From Acholeplasmataceae bacterium UBA2284 (GTDB taxonomy: Bacteria > Bacillota_I > Bacilli_A > Acholeplasmatales > Acholeplasmataceae), in assembly GCA_002345705.1 (NCBI GenBank), contig DDWO01000012.1:97945-161944 (forward strand): 64,000 nucleotides of DNA. The letters run 5' to 3'. The notes below the pieces were generated by a model. The model saw nothing but the letters and a program-made list of their open reading frames with translations. It ran no database searches and was not told the DNA's origin. Made by a program: the position numbers and the translations under genes. Below are positions 17,039 to 25,298 of this stretch, piece after piece (the stretch's first letter is position 1; each line of letters opens with the position of its first letter).

Positions 17039-19984
17039 TTATAAACCACTTTCTAGAATTGTAAACCAAGTAGCGTATAGGTTACCATAGTTTGCATCAT
17101 TAACACCAGTTGTTGATAATAAGTATTCATTTAACTGACGTCTGTTGATTTGTCTAATGACTTCAAATCTAGCAGTTCCATTTGGATCTGTGTAAGTAGC
17201 ATCTTCTAATAACTTGAAGATTAACTCTCTTTGCATGTATGTGTTGTTATATCTTGTAAGTACAGGAGTTAAGTAGCTAGTTACTGCAGTTTGTACAGCA
17301 GTTGGAAGTACAACGCCTTCATCAGATTTTTGTTCTGTAATATAGTACTTAATCTGTGAAGCAGTTAATGTTTCTGAATCTTCGTTGTATACATTTAATG
17401 TTTCATCAGTAGATGATACATATTTTCCATCTTCATCATCAGATGCACTGAACACAGCAGAAGTAGTTTTCTTCACTGATGTAGCTAGAATTAAATGCCA
17501 ACCGAATGCTGATTTCACTTCTTCAAGTGCTTCATCAGTAATCACTGTTTGATATAAATCAAGGTGTGGGAACTTAGCTGCATCATCATTGATTAATTCA
17601 AGTTGTGCGTGTAATTGCATTGCTCTGTTATAGAAGACTGGATCAAGTACAGTTTGACCTGTAATGATATTTGAAGTGTTAGTAATAGCTGAAGAAAGTG
17701 TTTCAAACTTCAAGTAGAAGCCTAATTGACGATATTCAGACCATAATTGTTCGATTTGATAATCGTAAGGAGGTGTAACACTGCCACGTAGAATACGTCC
17801 TGAATTATTAAATTCATTAGCAAGTGCTGTTAAACCTTCTGGTAAGCCTTTATAATCTCCAACCTTGTTATATAGAAGTTCTACAAGTTCTACTAAACCA
17901 TCAAGAACTTGAGCAGCTCCAGCAGCACCTAGATTATCAAGATATTCTTGAGGATCATCTGGTGAACCATCGCCGTTTGCATCTACATAAATAAGTAGGT
18001 GACTAACATTAATTGATTTAAAGTTGTTATATTGAAGTTCAGCAAGATCAGCTAATTTTTGATAAATAGTATAGCTTTCAGTTCCATAATGACCTTCGAT
18101 ATCTTCCATGTATTGTCCTCTTAATTCAGGATATACATATAATTGATTAACAGCTTCTGTATTTGTAGTTGAACCAAATGCTAGAAGTAAGAACTTTTCT
18201 CTACCCATAGATGCTGGGAAACCTGAAGTTGCGAAGTTGTCTGCAGAGAATTGGCTGATGATATCTTCAAATTGTGTCTTGTAATCAGCTAAATCTTTAG
18301 CGGATACAGTGTAATCTGGACTAGCAAGTAAGAACTTGTTAGATGCGATATCAAGTGCTAAGTTAATACCATATGATTTTTCTAATCTAGCGAAGAAAGC
18401 ATCTACTGTAATATCTTTACCGTCGATATCAGCTAACACATTACCACTCTTGTTCTTAGTAGAACCTTCATAGCCATAGGATTGTTCATAGAATATACGA
18501 ACGATCTTATCATAGATGTTTAACTCTTTATCTTCATAAAGTTTATTAACCTTAGTGGAGATATAAGTAGAGGATAGTTTAGATTCAAATACTTTTTCAA
18601 ATACTTCAGCTTTAATATCTAGAGCAGCTTCTGAATCACCGAAAATTTGCTTAGCAGAATCTTCTGGGTCTTCAACAAGTATTCCATCTTCTGATGCTTT
18701 ATCATCAGATAGCTTAAATACTAAATAACGTGAGTTTCCAAATGTTTGTACACGTGATGAGAATGGTTTTTCTGTTGTTAAATCATTTGGGTCAGTCATT
18801 GAAGCTTCAGCAGTAAGTGTTGTATATACATGGCTTCTTAATGATGTATTTAACTTAGTTAAGTCATCATAAGTAAGTGTTGAACTGAAAGTAGAACCTG
18901 CAGTACCAACAATTGAACCATCAATAGCTATTTCAACTTGAGCAGCTGGATTTAAGATGTTATAAATGTTTACGAATTCCGCTTTAACTTGTGCTGTTGT
19001 TAAAGCTTCATCAGCAAGACCAGTATCTCTTGATGTAGAGATAACGTATCTCTTATAGTAGTTTTCATAATCAAGAACGCTAATTTGAGCGCGGTCTTCT
19101 AGATCAGCACCAAGCTTACCTAAAATACCTAAATCACTTAAAATCGTACGTACGTGACCATAACCTGTTTGTGATAGATCATCTAAATCGATATAACCAG
19201 GGTTACCTTCAAGAATTCTAATATCAGGAATCTTGTACCAAAGACCTCTAGAGTCTGATTTGATACTTGCTTGATATAATGCAGCATTAGCTTCATTTAA
19301 GTTAATGAAACGAACGATTAATGCATCAACATCATAGCGACCTTCCATATTGTTCTTATAATAAGTAACTAGATTTGCTTCAGAGATATAATTTGCATTG
19401 TCTTCATCAAGAACCTCAGCATCAAGTATTTCTTTTGCATGTTGTCTTTGAGTGACTCTTAAGACATAACGTTCCATAAGTGATGGAATCGCTGAATATC
19501 CTTCATATGCTACTGGTAATGCGTTGATGCTTGCTTTGACAGCTGCGATATCTACGCTATTATCTAAAAGGTATAGAGAGTCTACAAATTGCTCAATATT
19601 TCTTGCGAATCTTTCAGGACTATCAGTATAAAGACCTTCTAAAGCTTCTTTATCTGCACTGCCATGGATTGCATTGTTGATTGTGTCATCCAAGTAGTCA
19701 TTTAGATCTTCATCACCTTGTAGAATTAATGCTTTAATTGCTACAATTTGATCAGCAAAGATCGTTTCGTCAACCATTGTTGCTAAAATAGAAGCACCTT
19801 GTAAACGTAGTTGATCATATAATTCTTTTTCCGTTACAGTGATATCACCTAGGGTTAGATATGCTTCTTCTGAGATGCTTCCATAAGGTGTTTTGTCGCC
19901 GCTCTTGCATGCAGCTAACGTAAGTACACTTGCTAATACTAGCACTAATACAGCAAGCTTCCTTAATGTTTTTATTTGATTCAT
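17039..19984 (-). CDS. Very large SurA/PrsA-like lipoprotein with a parvulin-like region
   Basis: The 981-aa product has a signal peptide and lipobox (LTLAAC, Cys near residue 26), so it is an extracellular membrane-anchored lipoprotein. The N-terminal part (LTLGDITVTEKELYDQLR) resembles SurA/PrsA N-terminal helices. A parvulin-type pattern appears late: INVSHLLIYVD near residue 662 and AFGWHLILATSV near residue 830, matching the SHIL and GWHxI ends of PpiC domains. Their spacing, about 165 residues, exceeds the usual 95. The insert includes DANGDGSPDD, an EF-hand/dockerin-like calcium loop. PrsA lipoproteins (about 300 aa) fold secreted proteins; this one is three times longer. AAGGAG lies before the start. 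Peptidyl-prolyl isomerase activity is inferred, not certain. Confidence 0.75.
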   Translation of the reverse strand: MNQIKTLRKLAVLVLVLASVLTLAACKSGDKTPYGSISEEAYLTLGDITVTEKELYDQLRLQGASILATMVDETIFADQIVAIKALILQGDEDLNDYLDDTINNAIHGSADKEALEGLYTDSPERFARNIEQFVDSLYLLDNSVDIAAVKASINALPVAYEGYSAIPSLMERYVLRVTQRQHAKEILDAEVLDEDNANYISEANLVTYYKNNMEGRYDVDALIVRFINLNEANAALYQASIKSDSRGLWYKIPDIRILEGNPGYIDLDDLSQTGYGHVRTILSDLGILGKLGADLEDRAQISVLDYENYYKRYVISTSRDTGLADEALTTAQVKAEFVNIYNILNPAAQVEIAIDGSIVGTAGSTFSSTLTYDDLTKLNTSLRSHVYTTLTAEASMTDPNDLTTEKPFSSRVQTFGNSRYLVFKLSDDKASEDGILVEDPEDSAKQIFGDSEAALDIKAEVFEKVFESKLSSTYISTKVNKLYEDKELNIYDKIVRIFYEQSYGYEGSTKNKSGNVLADIDGKDITVDAFFARLEKSYGINLALDIASNKFLLASPDYTVSAKDLADYKTQFEDIISQFSADNFATSGFPASMGREKFLLLAFGSTTNTEAVNQLYVYPELRGQYMEDIEGHYGTESYTIYQKLADLAELQYNNFKSINVSHLLIYVDANGDGSPDDPQEYLDNLGAAGAAQVLDGLVELVELLYNKVGDYKGLPEGLTALANEFNNSGRILRGSVTPPYDYQIEQLWSEYRQLGFYLKFETLSSAITNTSNIITGQTVLDPVFYNRAMQLHAQLELINDDAAKFPHLDLYQTVITDEALEEVKSAFGWHLILATSVKKTTSAVFSASDDEDGKYVSSTDETLNVYNEDSETLTASQIKYYITEQKSDEGVVLPTAVQTAVTSYLTPVLTRYNNTYMQRELIFKLLEDATYTDPNGTARFEVIRQINRRQLNEYLLSTTGVNDANYGNLYATWFTILESGL

Positions 19985-20025
19985 TTTGTGTTCACTCCTT
20001 CAATGTATTTCATACAAGCATTTAT

Positions 20026-20054
20026 AATATAGCATTTTTCAGGGGGTATTGCAA
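20026..20054 (-). promoter_or_regulatory. Promoter of the large lipoprotein gene
   Basis: On the minus strand, TTGCAA (20049-20054), 17 bases, TATATT (20026-20031), preceded by TGC in extended -10 position. The start codon is about 40 bases downstream with AAGGAG. Confidence 0.6.
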
Positions 20055-20117
20055 CCACTTTCATTTTATTTGTTAATCTCACATATTTTCGTGATATCAT
20101 AAAAGAAGGTGATAACA

Positions 20118-20888
20118 GTGGAAGTATTTGTAATGGCTTCAGGATCGAAGGGGAATATGACCTACTTAAAAGTAGGTGATATTAAGGTCTTCATCGATGC
20201 AGGTATTAGCTATCTAAAAATTAAAAATAAAATGACTGAATATCAAGAGAATATATATGACGTCAAAACGCTATTTATTACCCATGAACATCATGATCAT
20301 ATCACGGGTTTGAAAATGCTTTTAAAAAACGGTGGAATAGAAGATGTTTACCTTACTCAAGGGACATATGATAGTCTTCCAGTAGATGTTGTTAAAATGT
20401 TTATTAATACACATATTATTCGTGCTGATATTGCTTTTGAAGTAGGCGAGATGAAGATCACGCCTTTTATGCTTTCACATGATGCTGCAGAACCTGTTGG
20501 ATTCGTTATTGAAAATCATGTAAAAAAAATGGTTATATTAACAGACTCGGGTTATGTTGATCAAAGCTATTTTGAATTATTAAGTGATGCTGACCTTTAT
20601 ATAGTAGAAGCGAACCATAATCCCTTCACTTTGTTTCAATCCGCTAGACCCTTTTTATTGAAAAAAAGAATCGTCGGTGAAAGAGGGCATCTGTCCAATG
20701 AAGATGCAGCTAGACTAATGAATAAACTAATTAAAAATAAAGTCAGTAAATGGGTGATAGCTCATATATCTGAAGACTGCAATTCAATTGAAGATATTGA
20801 TATCGCGATTGTAAAGGAATTTGATGATCCTACAAAGGTTGAAGTCTTTTATGCTTCTCAAGAAGGATTACCGGTAATTATTCTATGA
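20118..20888 (+). CDS. yycJ: WalJ/YycJ-type metallo-beta-lactamase-fold hydrolase
   Basis: The protein has the metallo-beta-lactamase fold with the zinc motif THEHHDHITG near residue 54 and further ligands in TDSGYVD and the late histidine of IAHIS. The opening VMASGSKGNMTYL is the YycJ/WalJ signature. WalJ is a 5'-3' double-strand DNA exonuclease linked to mismatch repair and is encoded next to rlmH in many Bacillota, as here. I start at the GTG at 20118, which has AAGGTG six bases upstream, rather than at the in-frame GTG at 20109 that lies inside that site. No WalKR kinase/regulator genes accompany it. Confidence 0.88.
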   Translation: MEVFVMASGSKGNMTYLKVGDIKVFIDAGISYLKIKNKMTEYQENIYDVKTLFITHEHHDHITGLKMLLKNGGIEDVYLTQGTYDSLPVDVVKMFINTHIIRADIAFEVGEMKITPFMLSHDAAEPVGFVIENHVKKMVILTDSGYVDQSYFELLSDADLYIVEANHNPFTLFQSARPFLLKKRIVGERGHLSNEDAARLMNKLIKNKVSKWVIAHISEDCNSIEDIDIAIVKEFDDPTKVEVFYASQEGLPVIIL

Positions 20889-21328
20889 TTAAAATAATCG
20901 TTGTAGGAAAACTAAATCAAAAGTATTTAGAAGAAGGCATTTCATATTATCAAAAGCAGATTCCAACAAAAATAGAATTCATTGAAGTACCCGATGAATC
21001 AACGATTCAAGGTGTAGATATAGAAGGACAAAAAATTCTATCAAAGATTAAAGATTCTGATTATGTAATATGTTTAGCAATCAAAGGTCAAATGCTAACA
21101 AGTGAAGGCTTTAGTGAAATGCTAGATCAAATTTCTACATACCAACAAGGCGATTTAGTCTTTGTTATTGGTGGTTCCTACGGTCTATCTAATGATGTTT
21201 TAAAAAGATCAAATAAGCAAATATCATTTTCTAAAATGACATTTCCGCATCAATTGATGCGTCTAATTTTAATAGAACAAATCTATAGAGGCTTTATGAT
21301 ATTAAAAAATCATCCCTATCATAAGTGA
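20885..21328 (+). CDS. rlmH: 23S rRNA pseudouridine-1915 N3-methyltransferase RlmH
   Basis: RlmH methylates pseudouridine 1915 in helix 69 of 23S rRNA. The 147-aa SPOUT-fold protein has the S-adenosylmethionine knot motif FVIGGSYGLS near residue 98 and the C-terminal FPHQLMRLILIEQIYRGFMI with the final NHPYHK, all diagnostic. It overlaps the yycJ stop by four bases (ATGA). Confidence 0.96.
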   Translation: MIKIIVVGKLNQKYLEEGISYYQKQIPTKIEFIEVPDESTIQGVDIEGQKILSKIKDSDYVICLAIKGQMLTSEGFSEMLDQISTYQQGDLVFVIGGSYGLSNDVLKRSNKQISFSKMTFPHQLMRLILIEQIYRGFMILKNHPYHK

Positions 21329-21334
21329 GGTTAT

Positions 21335-21955
21335 ATGAACTATATATTTTGGGACTTTAATGGAACAATTCTAGACGATGCAAGGCTGTGCTTCAACATT
21401 TTAAATGAAATGTTAATTGAAGAAAACAGACCAACTGTAACCTTTGATGAATACTTAATGATTTTCACGTTTCCTATTGAAGCGTATTATGATCAAGTGT
21501 TCGATCTAAAGAAATCATCATTTACAGAGCTTGCTCATAAATTCATTGAACGTTATCAACCAAGAAGCTTAAAGCTTCCTCTTCATGAGCATGTAATAGA
21601 GACAATCCAACATTTTGAAAAAGAAGGCTTTGTTAATATTTTGTTATCAGCATCTGAAGAAAAAAATTTGCATGAGCAATTAAATCACTATAAAATCAAG
21701 CATTTATTCAAGCATATTTTAGGGACCTCAAATGTTTATGCGAAAAGTAAGGTTCAAGTTGGAAAAGACTTTATTGAGAAGATGAATATTGATACTAAAA
21801 ATGCAGTGATGATTGGTGATACATTGCATGATGCAGAAGTCGCTAAAGAACTAGGAATGGACATTATCCTTTTTACAAAAGGACATCAACATAAAGAAAG
21901 ACTGAAAAACTATAAAAATATAGATAGTTTTCTTGATTTACTTGGTAAAATATAA
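21335..21955 (+). CDS. HAD-superfamily hydrolase with a DxN nucleophile motif
   Basis: The 206-aa protein is a phosphoglycolate-phosphatase-like HAD hydrolase with a helical cap. Motif I is WDFNGTILDD: the nucleophile Asp is kept but the second acid is Asn. Motif II is LLSAS near residue 106 and motifs III/IV are KVQVGKDF and MIGDTLHDAEVAKELG near residue 165. The Asn variant occurs in a recognised subset of this family, often with weaker or different activity. Substrate unknown. It follows rlmH closely and probably shares its transcript. Confidence 0.8.
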   Translation: MNYIFWDFNGTILDDARLCFNILNEMLIEENRPTVTFDEYLMIFTFPIEAYYDQVFDLKKSSFTELAHKFIERYQPRSLKLPLHEHVIETIQHFEKEGFVNILLSASEEKNLHEQLNHYKIKHLFKHILGTSNVYAKSKVQVGKDFIEKMNIDTKNAVMIGDTLHDAEVAKELGMDIILFTKGHQHKERLKNYKNIDSFLDLLGKI

Positions 21956-21991
21956 ATACAAGACAAAACGATTAAGAAAAAAGGAGAATTT

Positions 21992-22840
21992 ATGAAAAAA
22001 ATTGCAATTTTAACATGCAGTAATGCAGGTCTAGACTATCTAGATTACCCAAAAGACATTAGAATTCTACGTTCAGTCATTCATTTTGGTACAGATGAAT
22101 CCTATGACGATTTTGTTGATATTGATGCGAAAACATTTTATGAAAGAATAGCTAACGATCCTAACGATATTCCAAAAACATCATATGTTTCACCAGGAAA
22201 GATGATTGAAATCTTTGAAGAACTTGAAGCTGAAGGATATGAGGAAGCACTTGTGATTACAATTTCATCACAGCTATCAGGTTTATTTGAAGCGGTAAAG
22301 AGAGTTGCGAGTGAAGTAAAGATTAAGGTTACAGCGTTTGATTCTAAGACATTAGCTTATAGTGAAGCTTATATGGTATTAGAAGCACACCGTATGGTAG
22401 AAGAAGGATTATCGGTAAAGGATATCGTTGCTCACCTCGAAACCATTAGAGATAACGATACTGTCTATTTCGCTGTAGACACTCTACTTTATCTAGTAAA
22501 AAATGGTCGTCTATCTAAGCTTCAAGGTACGCTTGGAACCATGCTTCAATTAAAGCCACTCCTCGTTTTAGGAGATGATGGAAAGGTTGCATCACTTGAG
22601 AAAATTAGAACAACTCATAAGGCTCAACAGCGTGTTTTAGAAAAATATATAGAAGAGACTAAGGATTTAAATGTTTTAACATTTATTTCTCATGCTCATA
22701 ATGAAAATGCTGCAGAATGGTTTAAATCTGAAATTCAAAAGGTTTACCCTAATAGAGATGTTATTGTTGCACCACTAACACCTGTGGTTGGTGCACACAC
22801 CGGTCCAAAGGGAATCGGTGTAGGCTTTATCAAATTATAA
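21992..22840 (+). CDS. degV: DegV family fatty-acid-binding protein
   Basis: DegV (FakB-like) proteins bind fatty acids and present them to the FakA kinase. The 282-aa protein has the two-domain DegV layout: TSYVSPGKMIEIFEEL and VITISSQLSGLFEA in the first domain (the Ser contacts the carboxylate), then VAHLETIRDNDTVYFAVDTLLYLVKNGRLSK and the late GAHTGPKGIGVGF. The AAGGAG ribosome binding site is seven bases upstream. No fakA is visible in the window. Confidence 0.9.
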   Translation: MKKIAILTCSNAGLDYLDYPKDIRILRSVIHFGTDESYDDFVDIDAKTFYERIANDPNDIPKTSYVSPGKMIEIFEELEAEGYEEALVITISSQLSGLFEAVKRVASEVKIKVTAFDSKTLAYSEAYMVLEAHRMVEEGLSVKDIVAHLETIRDNDTVYFAVDTLLYLVKNGRLSKLQGTLGTMLQLKPLLVLGDDGKVASLEKIRTTHKAQQRVLEKYIEETKDLNVLTFISHAHNENAAEWFKSEIQKVYPNRDVIVAPLTPVVGAHTGPKGIGVGFIKL

Positions 22841-22848
22841 ATGTTTTT

Positions 22849-22888
22849 AAGGGATGTTAGTGAAAACTAGACATCCCTTATATATTTT
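22849..22888 (+). terminator. degV terminator
   Basis: AAGGGATGTTAG (22849-22860) pairs with CTAGACATCCCTT (22867-22879, one bulge) across a six-base loop; an A/T-rich tail follows. Confidence 0.75.
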
Positions 22889-22892
22889 AAAG

Positions 22893-22901
22893 TGGTATAA
22901 T
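22893..22901 (+). promoter_or_regulatory. Extended -10 promoter of mscL
   Basis: TGgTATAAT at 22893-22901, 24 bases before the mscL start at 22926, with GAGGAGATG in between. Confidence 0.65.
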
Positions 22902-22925
22902 AAAGGACAAAGAGGAGATGAAAAT

Positions 22926-23399
22926 ATGAAAAAATTCTTTACAGAGTTTAAAAACTTCATCATGAAAGGCAACGTATTAAATTTAGCAGTTGCGGTAATT
23001 ATTGGTGGAGCATTCGGAAAGATTATTGCGAGTCTTGTTAAAGATATTTTAATGCCAGTGATTAGCTTAATCTTAGGTGGGGAAGGCTTTGAAAATTACA
23101 AGTATGTGATTACCCCAGCAAACGTAGATGCTGGGATAACAGAGAACGCAATTTATTATGGAATATTCATTCAAAACATCATTGATTTTGTTATCGTAGC
23201 CTTTGTAGTATTTATGATAGTTAAATTATTTAGTAAAGCATCTGAGCTTGCACATCAAAAGCAGCTAAGAGAAGCAGAACTTGCTAAGGAAGAGGCAGCT
23301 AAAATGGCAGCAGAACAAGCAGCAATTGACGCTAAAAAACCTAAAGTTGAAGACTTATTACAAGATATAAAGTTGTTGTTAGAAAAAAACTTAAAGTAA
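22926..23399 (+). CDS. mscL: Large-conductance mechanosensitive channel
   Basis: MscL opens under membrane tension to release solutes during osmotic downshock. The 157-aa protein has the amphipathic N terminus (KFFTEFKNFIMKGNVLNLAVAV), the glycine-rich pore helix GGAFGKIIASLVKDILMP, a short periplasm-side loop and the second helix, then a charged C-terminal bundle. The start is the ATG at 22926, with GAGGAG upstream; the frame is open further upstream but crosses the degV terminator and the promoter. Confidence 0.95.
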   Translation: MKKFFTEFKNFIMKGNVLNLAVAVIIGGAFGKIIASLVKDILMPVISLILGGEGFENYKYVITPANVDAGITENAIYYGIFIQNIIDFVIVAFVVFMIVKLFSKASELAHQKQLREAELAKEEAAKMAAEQAAIDAKKPKVEDLLQDIKLLLEKNLK

Positions 23400-23417
23400 A
23401 CAAAAATAACTCGCTAT

Positions 23418-23447
23418 AAAAGCATATTTATTTATGCTTTTTTTTAT
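23418..23447 (+). terminator. mscL terminator
   Basis: AAAAGCATA (23418-23426), six-base loop, TATGCTTTT (23433-23441), continuing into T's. Confidence 0.88.
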
Positions 23448-23461
23448 TTTCTTGTCCTTTA

Positions 23462-23511
23462 TTTACATTTAAACTTAATTTACATATAATATATATGTTC
23501 GAGCGATCGAA
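23462..23511 (+). promoter_or_regulatory. rsgA promoter and capped 5' hairpin
   Basis: TTTACA (23462-23467), 17 bases, TATAAT (23485-23490). Just after the predicted transcript start, TTCGA-GCGA-TCGAA (23498-23511) forms a five-pair stem closed by a GNRA-type GCGA loop, which could protect the 5' end of the RNA. Confidence 0.75.
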
Positions 23512-23540
23512 TAAATCCATAATGAAATGAGGAATGTTCT

Positions 23541-23600
23541 ATGAAAAACGAAAATACTTGTACAACCCAACAAATGAAGGAGGGCATTTCGCTTAGCTAA
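23541..23600 (+). CDS. 19-codon leader ORF upstream of rsgA
   Basis: ATG at 23541 with a good ribosome binding site (GAGGA at 23529-23533, spacing 7) opens a 19-codon frame, MKNENTCTTQQMKEGISLS, ending in TAA at 23598-23600. The last codons contain GGAGGG (23579-23584), which is complementary to the CCCTCC just after the stop. A ribosome on this ORF therefore alters the pairing that controls the rsgA start site. No homologue is known to me. Its translation is inferred from the ribosome binding site and the geometry. Confidence 0.6.
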   Translation: MKNENTCTTQQMKEGISLS

Positions 23601-23623
23601 CCCTCCAAAAAAATAAACGGAGG
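23579..23623 (+). promoter_or_regulatory. Translational switch sequestering the rsgA ribosome binding site
   Basis: Three segments compete. GGAGGG (23579-23584) inside the leader ORF can pair with CCCTCC (23601-23606). The same CCTCC can pair with GGAGG (23619-23623), which is the rsgA ribosome binding site. The two helices exclude each other, as in erm-type leader-peptide attenuators. Ribosome position on the small ORF would decide which forms. Confidence 0.6.
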
Positions 23624-23627
23624 ATTT

Positions 23628-24647
23628 ATGGAAGAAAAACATTTTAAAAATGTCTCTTTTGATATAGAGAGACAAGAAGAAGCAAAGCTATTTTCACCAC
23701 TACAATTAGCTAGAGTGGTCAATCAACAAAAAGAGATATACCTAATTGATTTAAATCAAGAGATCGTGAGTGCTAAGGTTTCAGGTAAAATGATGTATCA
23801 GGCATACGATATCAAGGATTTCCCATCTGTTGGTGATTATGTAATGGTTGGAAATGATGCGGATACAAAAATTATCCACCATGTATTAAAAAGAAAAAGC
23901 ATCCTAGAAAGAAAGTCTGCTGGTAAAAACACGAATGCTCAGGTCATCGCTACAAATTTAGACTATATCTTAATTTGTATGTCCTTAAATGAGAACTTCA
24001 ATTTAAGAAGATTGGAAAGATATTTATCCATCTCATGGGTGAGTGGAGCAATTCCAATCATTGTTTTAACTAAGTTTGATTTATACGAAAAAAGCAGTAA
24101 AAAGCTAGAGATGATATATTCAGTTTCATCTGGTGCAGACGTTATCATCACATCTGAAAAGATAGAACCATTTTATAACGATTTATTATCAGTGATTCAT
24201 CCAGGTAAAACATATGCTTTAGTCGGCTCATCAGGTGTTGGTAAATCAACAATAATTAATCATTTGATGAATCAAAATGTTACAGCAACCAAGGAAATAG
24301 GCATGCATGATAAGGGAAGACATATAACAACATCAAGATCATTATTTGAAACTAGTGATCATGCGTATATCATTGATACACCTGGTATGAGAGAACTACA
24401 AGTAGATGATGCAGATATCGATTCAACTTTTTCTGATATTGAGAGTTTAAGTAAAAGCTGTAAATTCAGCAATTGTGCGCACAATAATGAGCCAGGATGT
24501 AAGGTGCGAGAAGCGATACAAGAAGGACTTATATCTCAAGAAAGATTAAAAAACTATAAATCTTTATTAAGAGAATTCGAATATCAACAAAAAAGGCTAA
24601 AACAAAAAGAAAGAAAAATCATGAAGGCATCTAAAATGAATTATTAG
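23628..24647 (+). CDS. rsgA: Ribosome small subunit-dependent GTPase A (RsgA/YloQ family)
   Basis: RsgA is a circularly permuted GTPase that checks late 30S assembly. The 339-aa protein has an N-terminal OB-like domain, then the permuted G motifs: TKFD (G4) near residue 142, the P-loop VGSSGVGKSTIINHL near residue 200, DTPGMREL near residue 249, and a C-terminal zinc-binding set (CKFSNCAHNNEPGCKV). It is somewhat longer than the core family (about 300 aa) and ends in a basic tail. Expression is probably governed by the structured leader with its small ORF. It may be a paralogue of the housekeeping rsgA; that cannot be decided from this window. Confidence 0.9.
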   Translation: MEEKHFKNVSFDIERQEEAKLFSPLQLARVVNQQKEIYLIDLNQEIVSAKVSGKMMYQAYDIKDFPSVGDYVMVGNDADTKIIHHVLKRKSILERKSAGKNTNAQVIATNLDYILICMSLNENFNLRRLERYLSISWVSGAIPIIVLTKFDLYEKSSKKLEMIYSVSSGADVIITSEKIEPFYNDLLSVIHPGKTYALVGSSGVGKSTIINHLMNQNVTATKEIGMHDKGRHITTSRSLFETSDHAYIIDTPGMRELQVDDADIDSTFSDIESLSKSCKFSNCAHNNEPGCKVREAIQEGLISQERLKNYKSLLREFEYQQKRLKQKERKIMKASKMNY

Positions 24648-24650
24648 AGT

Positions 24651-24677
24651 AAAAGGGATATATTTATCCCTTTTTTT
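24651..24677 (+). terminator. rsgA terminator
   Basis: AAAAGGGATA (24651-24660), loop, TATCCC (24665-24670) and a run of seven T. Confidence 0.88.
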
Positions 24678-24684
24678 AATAAGA

Positions 24685-24718
24685 AAACCCTATCCATTGG
24701 GGGGAAGGGATAGGGTTT
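24685..24718 (-). terminator. pdxST terminator
   Basis: AAACCCTATCC (24685-24695) and GGATAGGGTTT (24708-24718) form an 11-bp stem with a G-rich loop. Read on the minus strand it is followed by a T-rich stretch. Confidence 0.8.
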
Positions 24719-24728
24719 AAATACGATT

Positions 24729-25298
24729 CTATCTAGCTTTAATAATAGATAGAAAGTATTCATGAATGTAGGTGCTATCTGTAAGTTCCGGATGGAATGC
24801 AGTAGCAATTTGATTATTCTCTTTAGCAGCAACTATTCTATCATTAACAATAGATAGTATTTCCACATTAGAACCAACCTTTGATATATAAGGAGCTCTA
24901 ATAAAGGTCATCGGTATTTCAGTATCACCAAATAAAGCATTTGTGAAAAAGCTACCTAACTGTCTTCCATAAGCATTTCTTTCCACTTCAATATCCATGG
25001 TTTGAAAATGTATATGTGAATCATTCGTAAGCTTTTTAGCAAGTAAAATCATACCAGCACAGGTTCCTAAAACAGGAAGTCCTTCCTGTATTAAATCCTG
25101 TAGTGGTTTAAACAATTCCAAGTCATGAAGTAGCTTACCCATAGCTGTTGATTCACCACCAGGTAGGATTAAACCATCCATACCTTTTTTTAAATCCTTT
25201 AATTGTCTGATCTCAAAGGTTTTTACACCAAGTTTTTCTAATATATAATGATGTTCAATGAAAGCTCCTTGAACTGCGAGGATGCCAATAGTAATCAT
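24729..25298 (-). CDS. pdxT: Pyridoxal 5'-phosphate synthase glutaminase subunit PdxT
   Basis: PdxT hydrolyses glutamine and channels ammonia to PdxS for de novo pyridoxal phosphate synthesis. The 189-aa class I amidotransferase has ILAVQGAFIEHHYILEK, LILPGGESTAMGKL near residue 46, the nucleophile Cys in VLGTCAGMILLAKK near residue 79, and the His-Glu pair in TAFHPELTDS near residue 168. Its start overlaps the pdxS stop by one base. Confidence 0.96.
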   Translation of the reverse strand: MITIGILAVQGAFIEHHYILEKLGVKTFEIRQLKDLKKGMDGLILPGGESTAMGKLLHDLELFKPLQDLIQEGLPVLGTCAGMILLAKKLTNDSHIHFQTMDIEVERNAYGRQLGSFFTNALFGDTEIPMTFIRAPYISKVGSNVEILSIVNDRIVAAKENNQIATAFHPELTDSTYIHEYFLSIIKAR

